Assembly: GCA_031119155.1 (NCBI GenBank)
Contig: JAVHYH010000137.1
Span: 1 to 8,849 of the forward strand
DNA length: 8,849 nucleotides
Direction of reading: 5' to 3'
From: Brevundimonas sp.
GTDB taxonomy: Bacteria > Pseudomonadota > Alphaproteobacteria > Caulobacterales > Caulobacteraceae
Shown here one piece after another: positions 1-6,520 of the stretch. The translations under genes and the position numbers were made by a program. Below the pieces are notes generated by a model. It made no database searches. It was not told where the DNA came from and saw only the letters and a program-made list of their open reading frames with translations. Each line of letters starts with the position of its first letter. The stretch's first letter is position 1.

Positions 1-1013
1 TGTCGTACCTGGTGTGGCTGCACCACTTCTTCACCATGGGCTCGGGCGCCAGCGTCAACTCGTTCTTCGGCATCACCACGATGATCATCTCGATCCCGAC
101 GGGCGCGAAGATCTTCAACTGGCTGTTCACCATGTACCGCGGCCGCATCCGCTTCGAAGTGCCGATGCTGTGGACGATGGGCTTCATGGTCACCTTCGTG
201 GTGGGCGGCATGACCGGCGTGCTGCTGGCGGTGCCGCCGGCGGACTTCGTGCTGCACAACAGCCTGTTCCTGGTCGCGCACTTCCACAACGTCATCATCG
301 GCGGCGTGCTGTTCGGCCTGTTCGCCGGCATCAACTTCTGGTTCCCGAAGGCGTTCGGCTTCAAGCTCGACAGGAAGTGGGGCCTGATCAGCTTCTGGAG
401 CTGGGTCATCGGCTTCTGGGTCGCGTTCGCGCCGCTGTATGTGCTGGGCCTGATGGGCGTGACCCGTCGCCTGCGGACGTTCGACGATCCGTCGTACCAG
501 ATCTGGTTCATCATCGCCGCCTTCGGCGCCGCGATCATCGCCTTCGGCATCCTGGCCTTCCTGATCCAGATCGCCGTCAGCGTCCTGAACCGCGACAAGC
601 TGCGCGACGAGACCGGCGACCCCTGGGATGGCCGGACCCTGGAGTGGGCGACGTCCTCGCCGCCGCCGGCCTACAATTTCGCCTTCACCCCGATCATCCG
701 GGACGGCGACGCCTGGTACGACATGAAGCAGGCCAGATACGAGCGGCCGACCAAGGGCTTCAAGGCGATCCACATGCCGAAATACACCGGCGCGGGGGTC
801 ATCCTGGCAGGCCTGTCGACCATCTGTGGTCTGGCGCTGATCTGGTACATCTGGTGGCTGGCGATCGTGTCCTTCGTGGCCGTCGTCGGGTACGCCATCT
901 GGCACACCTTCAACTATGACCGGGACTACTACATCCCCGTCGAAGAGGTTCGCGCGACCGAGGACGGCCGCACGGATGCGCTGAAGGCCTTTGCGGCCAA
1001 GGCGGAGGGCTGA
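1..1013 (+). CDS. cyoB: Cytochrome bo3/ba3-type ubiquinol oxidase subunit I, 3' part (5' end outside window)
   Basis: Catalytic subunit of the heme-copper quinol oxidase in the inner membrane. It oxidises ubiquinol, reduces O2 to water and pumps protons. The reading frame is open from the first bases (codons in phase with position 3), so this is the C-terminal half. Visible landmarks are the two adjacent CuB-ligand histidines (nt 21-26, motif VWLHHFFTMG), the K-channel Thr and Lys in IPTGAKIFNW (Lys 29 residues after the first His, as in E. coli CyoB), the heme ligands in AHFHNVIIGG (His codons at nt 279 and 285), and the propionate-binding Arg pair in GVTRRLRTF. The GDPWDGRTLEWATSSPPP segment and the C-terminal membrane helices are typical of CyoB. 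All expected ligands in this part are intact, so the enzyme should be functional. It leads the visible part of the operon; cyoA is expected just upstream. Confidence 0.97.
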   Translation, partial: SYLVWLHHFFTMGSGASVNSFFGITTMIISIPTGAKIFNWLFTMYRGRIRFEVPMLWTMGFMVTFVVGGMTGVLLAVPPADFVLHNSLFLVAHFHNVIIGGVLFGLFAGINFWFPKAFGFKLDRKWGLISFWSWVIGFWVAFAPLYVLGLMGVTRRLRTFDDPSYQIWFIIAAFGAAIIAFGILAFLIQIAVSVLNRDKLRDETGDPWDGRTLEWATSSPPPAYNFAFTPIIRDGDAWYDMKQARYERPTKGFKAIHMPKYTGAGVILAGLSTICGLALIWYIWWLAIVSFVAVVGYAIWHTFNYDRDYYIPVEEVRATEDGRTDALKAFAAKAEG

Positions 1014-1017
1014 GCAT

Positions 1018-1641
1018 ATGGCGACCGCAGTGAAATCGAACGAACCCTTCGCCTTCCACCCGGAAGAGGAGCCGCACCACCCCGAGGGTCACAGCACCCT
1101 GCTGGGCTTCTGGCTCTACCTGATGAGCGACCTGCTCATCTTCGCCATCCTGTTCGCCACCTTCGGCGTGCTGGGCACCGCCTATGCCGCCGGTCCGGGA
1201 CCGCGCGACCTGTTCGACCTGGATCTGGTCGCGGTGAACACGGCCATGCTGCTGTTCTCCTCGATCACCTACGGCTTCGCCATGCTGGCGATGTTCAAGG
1301 GGGCGAAGACGCAGACCCTGCTGTGGCTGGGCGTCACCGGACTGTTCGGCGCGGCCTTCCTGGGCATCGAGCTCTATGAGTTCGCCCACCTGATCCATCT
1401 GGGCGCCACGCCCCAGCGCAGCGCCTTCCTGTCGTCCTTCTTCGTGCTGGTCGGCACCCACGGCCTGCACGTCACCTTCGGCCTGATCTGGTTGGTGGTG
1501 CTGATGGTTCAGGTCAGCATGAAGGGCCTGATCCCGGCGAACCGCCGCCGCCTGATGTGCCTGTCGCTGTTCTGGCACTTCCTCGATCTCGTCTGGATCG
1601 GGGTGTTCAGCTTTGTCTATCTGCTGGGGATGGTGCGATGA
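1018..1641 (+). CDS. cyoC: Cytochrome bo3/ba3-type ubiquinol oxidase subunit III
   Basis: Non-catalytic membrane subunit of the quinol oxidase. The product is 207 aa, close to E. coli CyoC (204 aa). After a His/Glu-rich cytoplasmic N-terminus (about residues 1-26), five hydrophobic segments can be traced, beginning with LGFWLYLMSDLLIFAILFA. The sequences GIELYEFAHLI and GTHGLHVTFGLIW are family-typical. The ATG at 1018 is chosen over an in-frame upstream start at 991, because 991 lies inside cyoB and because a GGAGGG element (1004-1009) sits 8 nt before 1018. It begins 4 bp after the cyoB stop and its own stop overlaps the cyoD start (ATGA), so it is part of the same operon. Nothing unusual is seen. 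Confidence 0.96.
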   Translation: MATAVKSNEPFAFHPEEEPHHPEGHSTLLGFWLYLMSDLLIFAILFATFGVLGTAYAAGPGPRDLFDLDLVAVNTAMLLFSSITYGFAMLAMFKGAKTQTLLWLGVTGLFGAAFLGIELYEFAHLIHLGATPQRSAFLSSFFVLVGTHGLHVTFGLIWLVVLMVQVSMKGLIPANRRRLMCLSLFWHFLDLVWIGVFSFVYLLGMVR

Positions 1642-2015
1642 GCGCTCACGACGACCAACACCATCACGACGATCATCATGACGATGGGCACGATCACGGC
1701 AGCTATCGCAGCTACCTGACCGGCTTCATCATCTCGGCGGTCCTGACCATCATTCCGTTCGGTCTGGTGATGTCGGGCGCGGTTTCGAGCGCGATCAGCA
1801 TTCCGGTGATCGTGGCCTTCGCCATCGTCCAGATCGTCGTCCAGATCGTCTATTTCCTGCACCTGCATCCGAAGTCGGAAGGCGGCTGGAACCTGCTGGC
1901 CTTCCTGTTCACCCTGATCATCCTGGTGATCGTGATGTCCGGCTCGCTGTGGGTCATGCATCACCTGAACAGCAACATGATGCAGCCGCACGACATGGAA
2001 GCGATGCAGCAGTGA
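1638..2015 (+). CDS. cyoD: Cytochrome bo3/ba3-type ubiquinol oxidase subunit IV, His/Asp-rich N-terminus
   Basis: Small membrane subunit that in E. coli CyoD stabilises CuB binding and assembly of subunits I and III. The product is 125 aa against 109 in E. coli. It has three transmembrane helices after the conserved SYRSYLTGFIISAVLT start, then VQIVYFLHLHPKSEGGWN and a third helix ending in HHLNSNMM. The first 21 residues hold 8 His and 7 Asp, much more than the E. coli tail (STDHSGASHGS). The C-terminus is also extended by about 12 residues. The ATG at 1638 overlaps the cyoC stop as ATGA, which implies translational coupling; an in-frame upstream start at 1557 lies inside cyoC and is rejected. 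A metal-handling role for the His/Asp tail is inference. Confidence 0.95.
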   Translation: MSAHDDQHHHDDHHDDGHDHGSYRSYLTGFIISAVLTIIPFGLVMSGAVSSAISIPVIVAFAIVQIVVQIVYFLHLHPKSEGGWNLLAFLFTLIILVIVMSGSLWVMHHLNSNMMQPHDMEAMQQ

Positions 2016-2024
2016 GGCGGGGCC

Positions 2025-2735
2025 TTGGCCGCTAAGCGCGTCTGGCTGGCGGGGCTCTGCCTTGTCCTGACGGTCGTCTTTCTCGGCCTCGGCGCCTGGC
2101 AGGTCCAGCGCCTGCAGTGGAAGCTGGATCTGATCGCGCAGGTCGAGACGCGGGCCCATGCGGCCCCCGTCCCGACGCCCGCGCCGAATGATCGCGCTGG
2201 AAGCGAGCAGGCCTATCAGGCTGTGCGCGCCGATGGCGTGTTCGATCACGGCGCGGAGACGCTGGTGCAGGCGGTCACGGCCATCGGGCCGGGCTACTGG
2301 GTGGTCACGCCGCTGCGGACCGATCGCGGCTTCACGGTTCTGGTCAATCGCGGCTTCGTTTCGACGGACAAAGGCGCGACCCGGGACTGGTCCCGGCCTG
2401 AGGGCGAGCAATCGGTCACCGGCCTGCTGCGTCTGACCGAGCCGAAGGGCGGCTTCCTGAGAGCCAATGATCCGGCGGGCGACCGCTGGCGCTCGCGCGA
2501 CGTTGCGGCGATTGCGAACCGGCGCGGCGTGGACGGACCTGTCGCCCCCTATTTCATCGATGCAGGCGCGGCGACCGCGGGCGCCTGGCCGCGCGGCGGC
2601 CTGACCGTCATCCGCTTCACCAACCATCACCTCGTCTATGCCCTGACCTGGTTCGGGCTGGCGGCGCTTTGCATCGTCGGGGCCTGGCGACTGCGGCGGG
2701 ATCGGCTGAAGCCTGCCGATGGCGACGCCGCATGA
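2025..2735 (+). CDS. SURF1 family oxidase assembly protein (TTG start), probably the quinol-oxidase-dedicated Surf1q type
   Basis: SURF1 proteins help insert heme into subunit I of heme-copper oxidases. Paracoccus has separate versions for the aa3 cytochrome c oxidase (Surf1c) and the ba3 quinol oxidase (Surf1q); position directly after cyoD makes the quinol type likely here. The product is 236 aa. It has an N-terminal helix (about 5-23) followed by the family motif GLGAWQVQRLQWKLDLI, a periplasmic domain with GYWVVTPLR and VLVNRGFVS, the segment PYFIDAG, and a C-terminal helix (about 204-222) introduced by TNHHLVYALTWFG, which carries the conserved His. The start must be the TTG at 2025: the same frame is closed by the cyoD stop at 2013-2015, and no other Met, GTG or TTG start occurs nearby. 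A purine-rich GAGGCGGGG precedes it. Its stop overlaps the next gene as ATGA. Confidence 0.92.
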   Translation: MAAKRVWLAGLCLVLTVVFLGLGAWQVQRLQWKLDLIAQVETRAHAAPVPTPAPNDRAGSEQAYQAVRADGVFDHGAETLVQAVTAIGPGYWVVTPLRTDRGFTVLVNRGFVSTDKGATRDWSRPEGEQSVTGLLRLTEPKGGFLRANDPAGDRWRSRDVAAIANRRGVDGPVAPYFIDAGAATAGAWPRGGLTVIRFTNHHLVYALTWFGLAALCIVGAWRLRRDRLKPADGDAA

Positions 2736-4006
2736 AGAGCATCACCATCACCCGCGTCGCCCACCGGGAGGACCTGCGCCTTCTGGTGATGCTGCGCTGG
2801 ATCGCCGTCGTCGGTCAGTTGATTACCATGGCCGTCGTGGATCGGCTGATGGGCATTCCCCTGCCGCTGCAGTGGATGCTGACGGTCGTGGCGGTGCTGG
2901 TGCTTTGGAACCTGCTCTCCCTGCTGCGGTGGCGGGCCGACAGGCCGGTGTCCGGGCTGGAGCTGTTCGCCGGCCTGATGCTGGATGTGCTGGCCCTGAC
3001 CGCGCAGCTGTATCTCAGCGGCGGGGCGGGCAATCCGTTCGTGTCGATCTTCCTGCTGCAGGTGATCCTCGGCGCGGTCCTGCTGGATGTCCGATGGGCG
3101 GGCCTTCTGGCGGCGGCGACGGCGCTGGCCTTCGTTGGGCTGGCCTTCTTCAACCGTCCGCTGGATATGCCGAACCTGCACGACGGCTTCTTCAGCCCGC
3201 ACATGGTCGGGATGTTCCTGTGCTTCGTCCTGACGGCGGGCCTGCTGCTGATCTTTCTGGGCCGGATCGCCGCCAACCAGAGGGAGCGGGACGCCAAGCT
3301 GGCCGAGCTGAAGCAGCGGGCCGCCGAGGAGGATCATGTCGTCCGCACGGGGCTTCTGACCGCCGGCGCCGCGCACGAGCTGGGCACGCCGCTGGCCACC
3401 CTGTCGGTAATCGTCAACGACTGGAGCCGTCTGGACGCCTTCCGTCAGGATCCGGACACCCGCGCCGAGCTGGAGACGATGAAAACCCAGCTGGATCGCT
3501 GCAAGGCCATTGTCTCCGGCATCCTGCAATCCTCTGGCGAATTGCGCGGGGAGGGGACGGTGAAGACGACGGTGCGCGGCTTCCTGGATGACGTGGTCGA
3601 GGAATGGCGCGGCCTGCGCGCGCCGGCCCAACTGGTCTATATCAACCGCTTCAAGCCGGATCTGGATATCGTCTCCGACGTGGCGCTGAAGCAGGTGGTG
3701 ACCAATCTGCTGGACAATGCGCTGGAGGCCCCGGCCGAACAGGTCGCGATCTTCGCCTCGCGGCTGGACCAGCATCTTGAGATCGTCGTGCGCGACAATG
3801 GCCCTGGCTTTGACGCCGACGTCCTGAAACGGTTCGGACAGCCCTACGTCAGCACCAAGGCCAAGACCGGCGGCGGGTTGGGCCTGTTTCTGGTCGTCAA
3901 CGTCGTGCGCAAGCTGGGCGGGACCGTGACCGCCGCCAACCCGGTCGAGGGCGGCGCGGTCGTGACCCTGCGCCTGCCTCTGGCCGCCTTTGGAGCCGCC
4001 CTGTGA
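2732..4006 (+). CDS. regB: RegB/PrrB/ActS-type redox-sensing membrane histidine kinase
   Basis: Sensor kinase of the global redox two-component system of alphaproteobacteria (RegB, PrrB or ActS). The product is 424 aa. The first ~180 residues form about six membrane helices and include GGAGNPF (97-103), matching the GGxxNPF ubiquinone-binding signature of RegB. The H-box AAHELGTPL carries the phosphoacceptor His215. Next comes QLDRCKAIV with Cys257, aligned by its surroundings with the redox-active cysteine (Cys265) of Rhodobacter capsulatus RegB. The ATP-binding domain shows the N-box NLLDNALEA (325-333), DNGPGF (355-360) and GGGLGLF (380-386). The ATG at 2732 overlaps the SURF1 stop; a longer in-frame start at 2669 lies inside the SURF1 gene and is rejected. 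All sensory and catalytic residues are present, so quinone and thiol sensing is expected from the family, not tested here. Confidence 0.93.
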   Translation: MKSITITRVAHREDLRLLVMLRWIAVVGQLITMAVVDRLMGIPLPLQWMLTVVAVLVLWNLLSLLRWRADRPVSGLELFAGLMLDVLALTAQLYLSGGAGNPFVSIFLLQVILGAVLLDVRWAGLLAAATALAFVGLAFFNRPLDMPNLHDGFFSPHMVGMFLCFVLTAGLLLIFLGRIAANQRERDAKLAELKQRAAEEDHVVRTGLLTAGAAHELGTPLATLSVIVNDWSRLDAFRQDPDTRAELETMKTQLDRCKAIVSGILQSSGELRGEGTVKTTVRGFLDDVVEEWRGLRAPAQLVYINRFKPDLDIVSDVALKQVVTNLLDNALEAPAEQVAIFASRLDQHLEIVVRDNGPGFDADVLKRFGQPYVSTKAKTGGGLGLFLVVNVVRKLGGTVTAANPVEGGAVVTLRLPLAAFGAAL

Positions 4007-4536
4007 GTGACGCCCCCCGCCTGATCATCGTCGAGGACGACGCGGCCTTCGCCGAGACCCTGGCCCGCTCGTTCCGCCGTCGCGGTTATGAGGTCCAGAC
4101 CTGCAACGGACTGGTCGAACTGGACGAGCGGCTGCAGGCCTTCGAGCCCGGTTTCGCCGTCGTCGATCTGAAGGTGGTCGGCGGCTCGGGGCTCGAGTGC
4201 GTGCGGCGGCTGCACGAGCGGGACGCGACGACCCGGATCGTCGTCCTGACCGGCTTCGCCAGCATCGCCACGGCCATCGAGGCGACCAAGCTGGGCGCCT
4301 GCTACTATCTCGCCAAGCCGTCCAACACCGATGACATCGAGGCCGCCTTCGCGCGCGGGGAGGGCGATGTCTCCACGCCGCTGACCGTTCGCCCGACGTC
4401 GATCAAGACGCTGGAGTGGGAGCGGATCCACGAGACGCTGGTTGAGACGGACTTCAATATTTCCGAGACGGCGCGCCGGCTGGGGATGCACCGCCGTACG
4501 CTGGCGCGGAAGCTGGAGAAGCGCCGGATCACCTGA
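4003..4536 (+). CDS. regA: RegA/PrrA/ActR-type response regulator
   Basis: Partner regulator of the upstream kinase; a cytoplasmic DNA-binding protein that in related bacteria controls respiration, terminal oxidases and carbon or nitrogen metabolism. The product is 177 aa, near the family norm of about 180. The receiver domain (about 5-118) has the acidic pocket EDD (11-13), phosphoacceptor Asp55 in VVDLKVVGGSG, Thr83 and Lys105 in YYLAKPSN. The C-terminus is a Fis-type helix-turn-helix, NISETARRLGMHRRTLARKL (152-171), almost identical to other RegA proteins. The interdomain linker, usually a run of prolines in RegA, is reduced to PLTVRP. The GTG start at 4003 overlaps the kinase stop as GTGA, so kinase and regulator are coupled. 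It is the last gene of the operon and ends 6 bp from the convergent esterase gene. Confidence 0.94.
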   Translation: MSDAPRLIIVEDDAAFAETLARSFRRRGYEVQTCNGLVELDERLQAFEPGFAVVDLKVVGGSGLECVRRLHERDATTRIVVLTGFASIATAIEATKLGACYYLAKPSNTDDIEAAFARGEGDVSTPLTVRPTSIKTLEWERIHETLVETDFNISETARRLGMHRRTLARKLEKRRIT

Positions 4537-4537
4537 C

Positions 4538-4550
4538 CCCGCTCAGCGGG
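4538..4550. other. Small hairpin at the convergent regA/esterase junction
   Basis: CCCGC, TCA loop, GCGGG forms a perfect 5-bp GC stem. Its loop is the esterase stop codon on the - strand (4543-4545), and the stem starts just after the regA stop. Neither strand has a U-tract, so it is not a canonical intrinsic terminator. With only 6 bp between the two convergent stop codons, no other terminator is visible here. Confidence 0.4.
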
Positions 4551-5370
4551 CGTCGTGGGCCGTGGCGAACTTCAGGAAGCGCTGGGCGGCGGGCAGGACG
4601 ACCGAGGCGTGGTTCTCGTCCGGGAAGACGGTCAGGGACACATCCGGCCAGCCGGCGGCGTCCATCGCCGCCTTCAGATCCTCCAGCGCCCCGATCATCC
4701 GGCGATCCCCGCGCGGCGAGCCGGACTTGTCCTGCTCCAGCGCGCCGGCGGCCAGATAGAGGGCGGAGGACGGGCGGGGCAGGGCGGCGACCGCATCGAG
4801 GATCAAGGCCGGGTTCCACCACAGCGACGGGCTGATCGCGCCATGGGCCGAGAAGGCGCCGGGCCGGGTCGTCAGGGCATACAGGCTGAAATAGCCGGCC
4901 AGCGAATGACCCAGCAGGGCGCGGCGAGCCGGGTCGAGTGGGACGGTGTCGCCGATCAGGGGCAGCAGCTGGTCCAGCAGGAAGGTCAGCAAGGCCGCCG
5001 CCCCGCCGCTGGCGTTCCGGTTCGCCTCGTCATCGGCGACGGCCGGGCCGGGGGTGAAGTCCCGGAACCGCTGGGGCGGATGATACAGGGCGTCGCCGTC
5101 GTGGGCGACGCCGATGATGACGCGCGGCGTCACCCCGGTCGCGTCCGGGCGATGGCTGAGGCGGCGCTCGGCGTCGGCGACCGACTGGAACAGGGCGCCG
5201 CCGTCCAGCACGATCAGCGAGGGCCAGCCGCCCTCCGGCACCGGGCCCTCGGGCACGCACAGGGCGATGCGATAGCTCTGGCCGTTGCTGTCGGCGACCA
5301 GGGTGCGGCTGCGCGTGCGCGGCGCGACCAGCGGTCGCCATTCAGAATCAGGGTGTGACGTCGTCGTCAT
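4543..5370 (-). CDS. IroE/Fes-like alpha/beta hydrolase, probable ferric-siderophore esterase
   Basis: A 275-aa alpha/beta hydrolase of the enterochelin-esterase-like (IroE/Fes, esterase D) family. Such enzymes hydrolyse tri-ester catecholate siderophores so that iron can be released. The nucleophile Ser156 lies in GHSLAGYFSLYAL, followed by AISPSLWWN, which is typical of this family. The C-terminal catalytic His254 lies in FPDENHASV. The region LAAGALEQDKSG (207-218) contains candidate acidic residues, although IroE itself works with a Ser-His pair. No signal peptide or lipobox is seen at the N-terminus (MTTTSHPDSEW), so a cytoplasmic, Fes-like location is expected. The ATG at 5370 is the best start: the only upstream alternative, at 5478, would run through the divergent promoter region into the permease gene. 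A GGAG lies upstream but only about 2 nt from the ATG, so the ribosome site is poor. The exact substrate cannot be told from sequence; a general esterase is possible. Confidence 0.85.
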   Translation of the reverse strand: MTTTSHPDSEWRPLVAPRTRSRTLVADSNGQSYRIALCVPEGPVPEGGWPSLIVLDGGALFQSVADAERRLSHRPDATGVTPRVIIGVAHDGDALYHPPQRFRDFTPGPAVADDEANRNASGGAAALLTFLLDQLLPLIGDTVPLDPARRALLGHSLAGYFSLYALTTRPGAFSAHGAISPSLWWNPALILDAVAALPRPSSALYLAAGALEQDKSGSPRGDRRMIGALEDLKAAMDAAGWPDVSLTVFPDENHASVVLPAAQRFLKFATAHDAR

Positions 5371-5437
5371 GGCTCCGAGCGTAGCAGCGCCGAGGGGCTT
5401 AGTGTATTGCGAGACATTATCAGGATTTGAGACCCGC
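5371..5437. promoter_or_regulatory. Divergent intergenic region between esterase and permease genes
   Basis: This 67-bp region must hold start signals for both divergent genes if the starts chosen here are right. Its right half (about 5400-5430) is markedly more AT-rich than the flanking coding DNA, as expected for a promoter. I cannot place convincing -35 and -10 elements on either strand. Confidence 0.5.
5408..5422. promoter_or_regulatory. Fur-box-like site
   Basis: TGCGAGACATTATCA sits in the middle of the divergent region. Its right half, ATTATCA, is a perfect Fur half-site (reverse complement TGATAAT) in a 7-1-7 layout. The left half, TGCGAGA, resembles the TGCGAAT form common in proteobacterial Fur sites, with two changes. 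Placement between a siderophore-esterase-like gene and an iron-siderophore-type permease gene supports iron-responsive control. It is one site judged by eye, and other iron regulators of alphaproteobacteria (Irr, RirA) are alternatives. Confidence 0.42.
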
Positions 5438-6520
5438 TTGTCTTCCCACGCCCCGCCTTCTCCGGTTCCGTCTTCCACGCCCGACGCCGATGTCCTGCAG
5501 GCCTATCGCCGGCTGACGGCCCGACGGGGGCTGATCCTCGCGGGGCTGCTCGTCGCCTGCGTGCTGGCCTTCCTGCTGGACCTGACCACGGGGCCGTCGT
5601 CGATGACGGCCGGGCAGGTGCTGCGCGGCCTGTTCGATCCCGGCTCCCTGACGCCGCCGCAGGCCGCCATCGTCTGGCAGGTGCGACTGCCCTACGCGGT
5701 CATGGCCGTGCTGGTCGGCGCGTCCCTGTCGCTGGCGGGGGCCGAGATGCAGACGGTCCTCAACAATGCGCTGGCCAGTCCCTTCACCCTCGGCGTGTCC
5801 TCGGCGGCCTCGTTCGGCGCCGCGCTGGCCATTGTGCTGGGCTCGGGTCTGCCCTTCGTGCCGCAGGACTGGCTGATCCCGATCAACGCCTTCCTGTTCG
5901 CCTTCGGCTCGGTCCTGCTGCTGCAACTGATGTCGCGTCGGGGCGGGGCAGGGGTGGAGACGGTCGTGCTGTTCGGCATCGCCCTGGTCTTCGCCTTCAA
6001 CGCCCTCGTCGCCCTGCTGCAGTTCGTGGCTTCGCAGGAGGCGCTGCAGCAGCTGATCTTCTGGACCATGGGCTCCCTGTCGCGGGCGACCTGGGCCAAT
6101 GTCGGCGTCGCCGCCGTGGTGGTGGTGCTGGTGACGCCCTTCTCCCTGATGGCCGCGCACGGCTTGACCGCCCTGAGGCTGGGCGAGGACCGGGCGCGCA
6201 GCTTCGGTGTCGATGTCAGCCGCCTGCGCATGGCCTCCCTGCTGCGGGTCAGCATCCTGGCCGGAACCTCGGTCGCCTTCGTCGGCACCATCGGCTTCAT
6301 CGGTCTGGTCGGCCCGCACATCGCCCGGCTGATGCTGGGCGAGGATCACCGCTTCCTGCTGCCCGCCAGCATGCTGACCGGGGCCCTGATCATGTCGCTG
6401 GCCTCGGCGGCGTCCAAGGCGCTGATCTCGGGCGTCATCATGCCCATCGGCGTGGTCACGGCGGTGATCGGCGTACCGGTCTTCCTGCTGCTGATCTTCC
6501 GCAATGGAGCGCGGGCGTGA
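5438..6520 (+). CDS. FecCD/BtuC-family iron-siderophore ABC transporter permease
   Basis: Inner-membrane permease of the FecCD/BtuC family, which imports ferric siderophores, heme or cobalamin as a dimer. From the TTG at 5438 the product is 360 aa, close to the usual 330-350, with a hydrophilic Ser/Pro-rich N-terminus before the first helix (GLILAGLLVACVLAFLLDL). Family landmarks are VRLPYAVMAVLVGASLSLAGAE, LASPFTLGVSSAASFGAAL, the coupling region LGEDRARSFGVDVSRLR, GFIGLVGPHIARLMLGEDHR, and the last helix MPIGVVTAVIGVPVFLLL. Usual RLPR and NPLA motifs appear as RLPY and NALA. The start is uncertain: an ATG at 5369 would overlap the esterase start codon, a GTG at 5402 would include the Fur-like site in the coding region, and TTG 5438 has only a weak purine stretch before it. 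No second permease is seen, so a homodimer is likely. The stop overlaps the ATPase gene. Confidence 0.9.
   Translation: MSSHAPPSPVPSSTPDADVLQAYRRLTARRGLILAGLLVACVLAFLLDLTTGPSSMTAGQVLRGLFDPGSLTPPQAAIVWQVRLPYAVMAVLVGASLSLAGAEMQTVLNNALASPFTLGVSSAASFGAALAIVLGSGLPFVPQDWLIPINAFLFAFGSVLLLQLMSRRGGAGVETVVLFGIALVFAFNALVALLQFVASQEALQQLIFWTMGSLSRATWANVGVAAVVVVLVTPFSLMAAHGLTALRLGEDRARSFGVDVSRLRMASLLRVSILAGTSVAFVGTIGFIGLVGPHIARLMLGEDHRFLLPASMLTGALIMSLASAASKALISGVIMPIGVVTAVIGVPVFLLLIFRNGARA

Noticed and set aside
1617..2630. Long open frame on the - strand opposite cyoD and SURF1
   Set aside because: Low-complexity Asp/Gln/Arg-rich translation with no motif; the opposite strand encodes two recognisable proteins in good operon spacing.
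2636..3775. Long open frame on the - strand opposite the regB gene (379 codons)
   Set aside because: Its translation is rich in Gln, Arg, His and Asp with no recognisable family, as expected for an antisense frame of GC-rich coding DNA; the + strand frame is a clear histidine kinase.
5369..5437. ATG at 5369 or GTG at 5402 as start of the permease
   Set aside because: The ATG at 5369 would share bases with the divergent esterase start, and both would place the Fur-like site inside the coding region and add an atypical N-terminus. The GTG remains a weaker alternative.
5371..5478. Upstream ATG at 5478 as start of the esterase
   Set aside because: It would run across the AT-rich divergent region and overlap the permease coding region, adding 36 residues with no resemblance to the esterase family.
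5420..6349. Open frame on the - strand opposite the permease gene
   Set aside because: Gln/Gly/Arg-rich shadow with no hydrophobic or catalytic pattern; the + strand shows a canonical FecCD permease.
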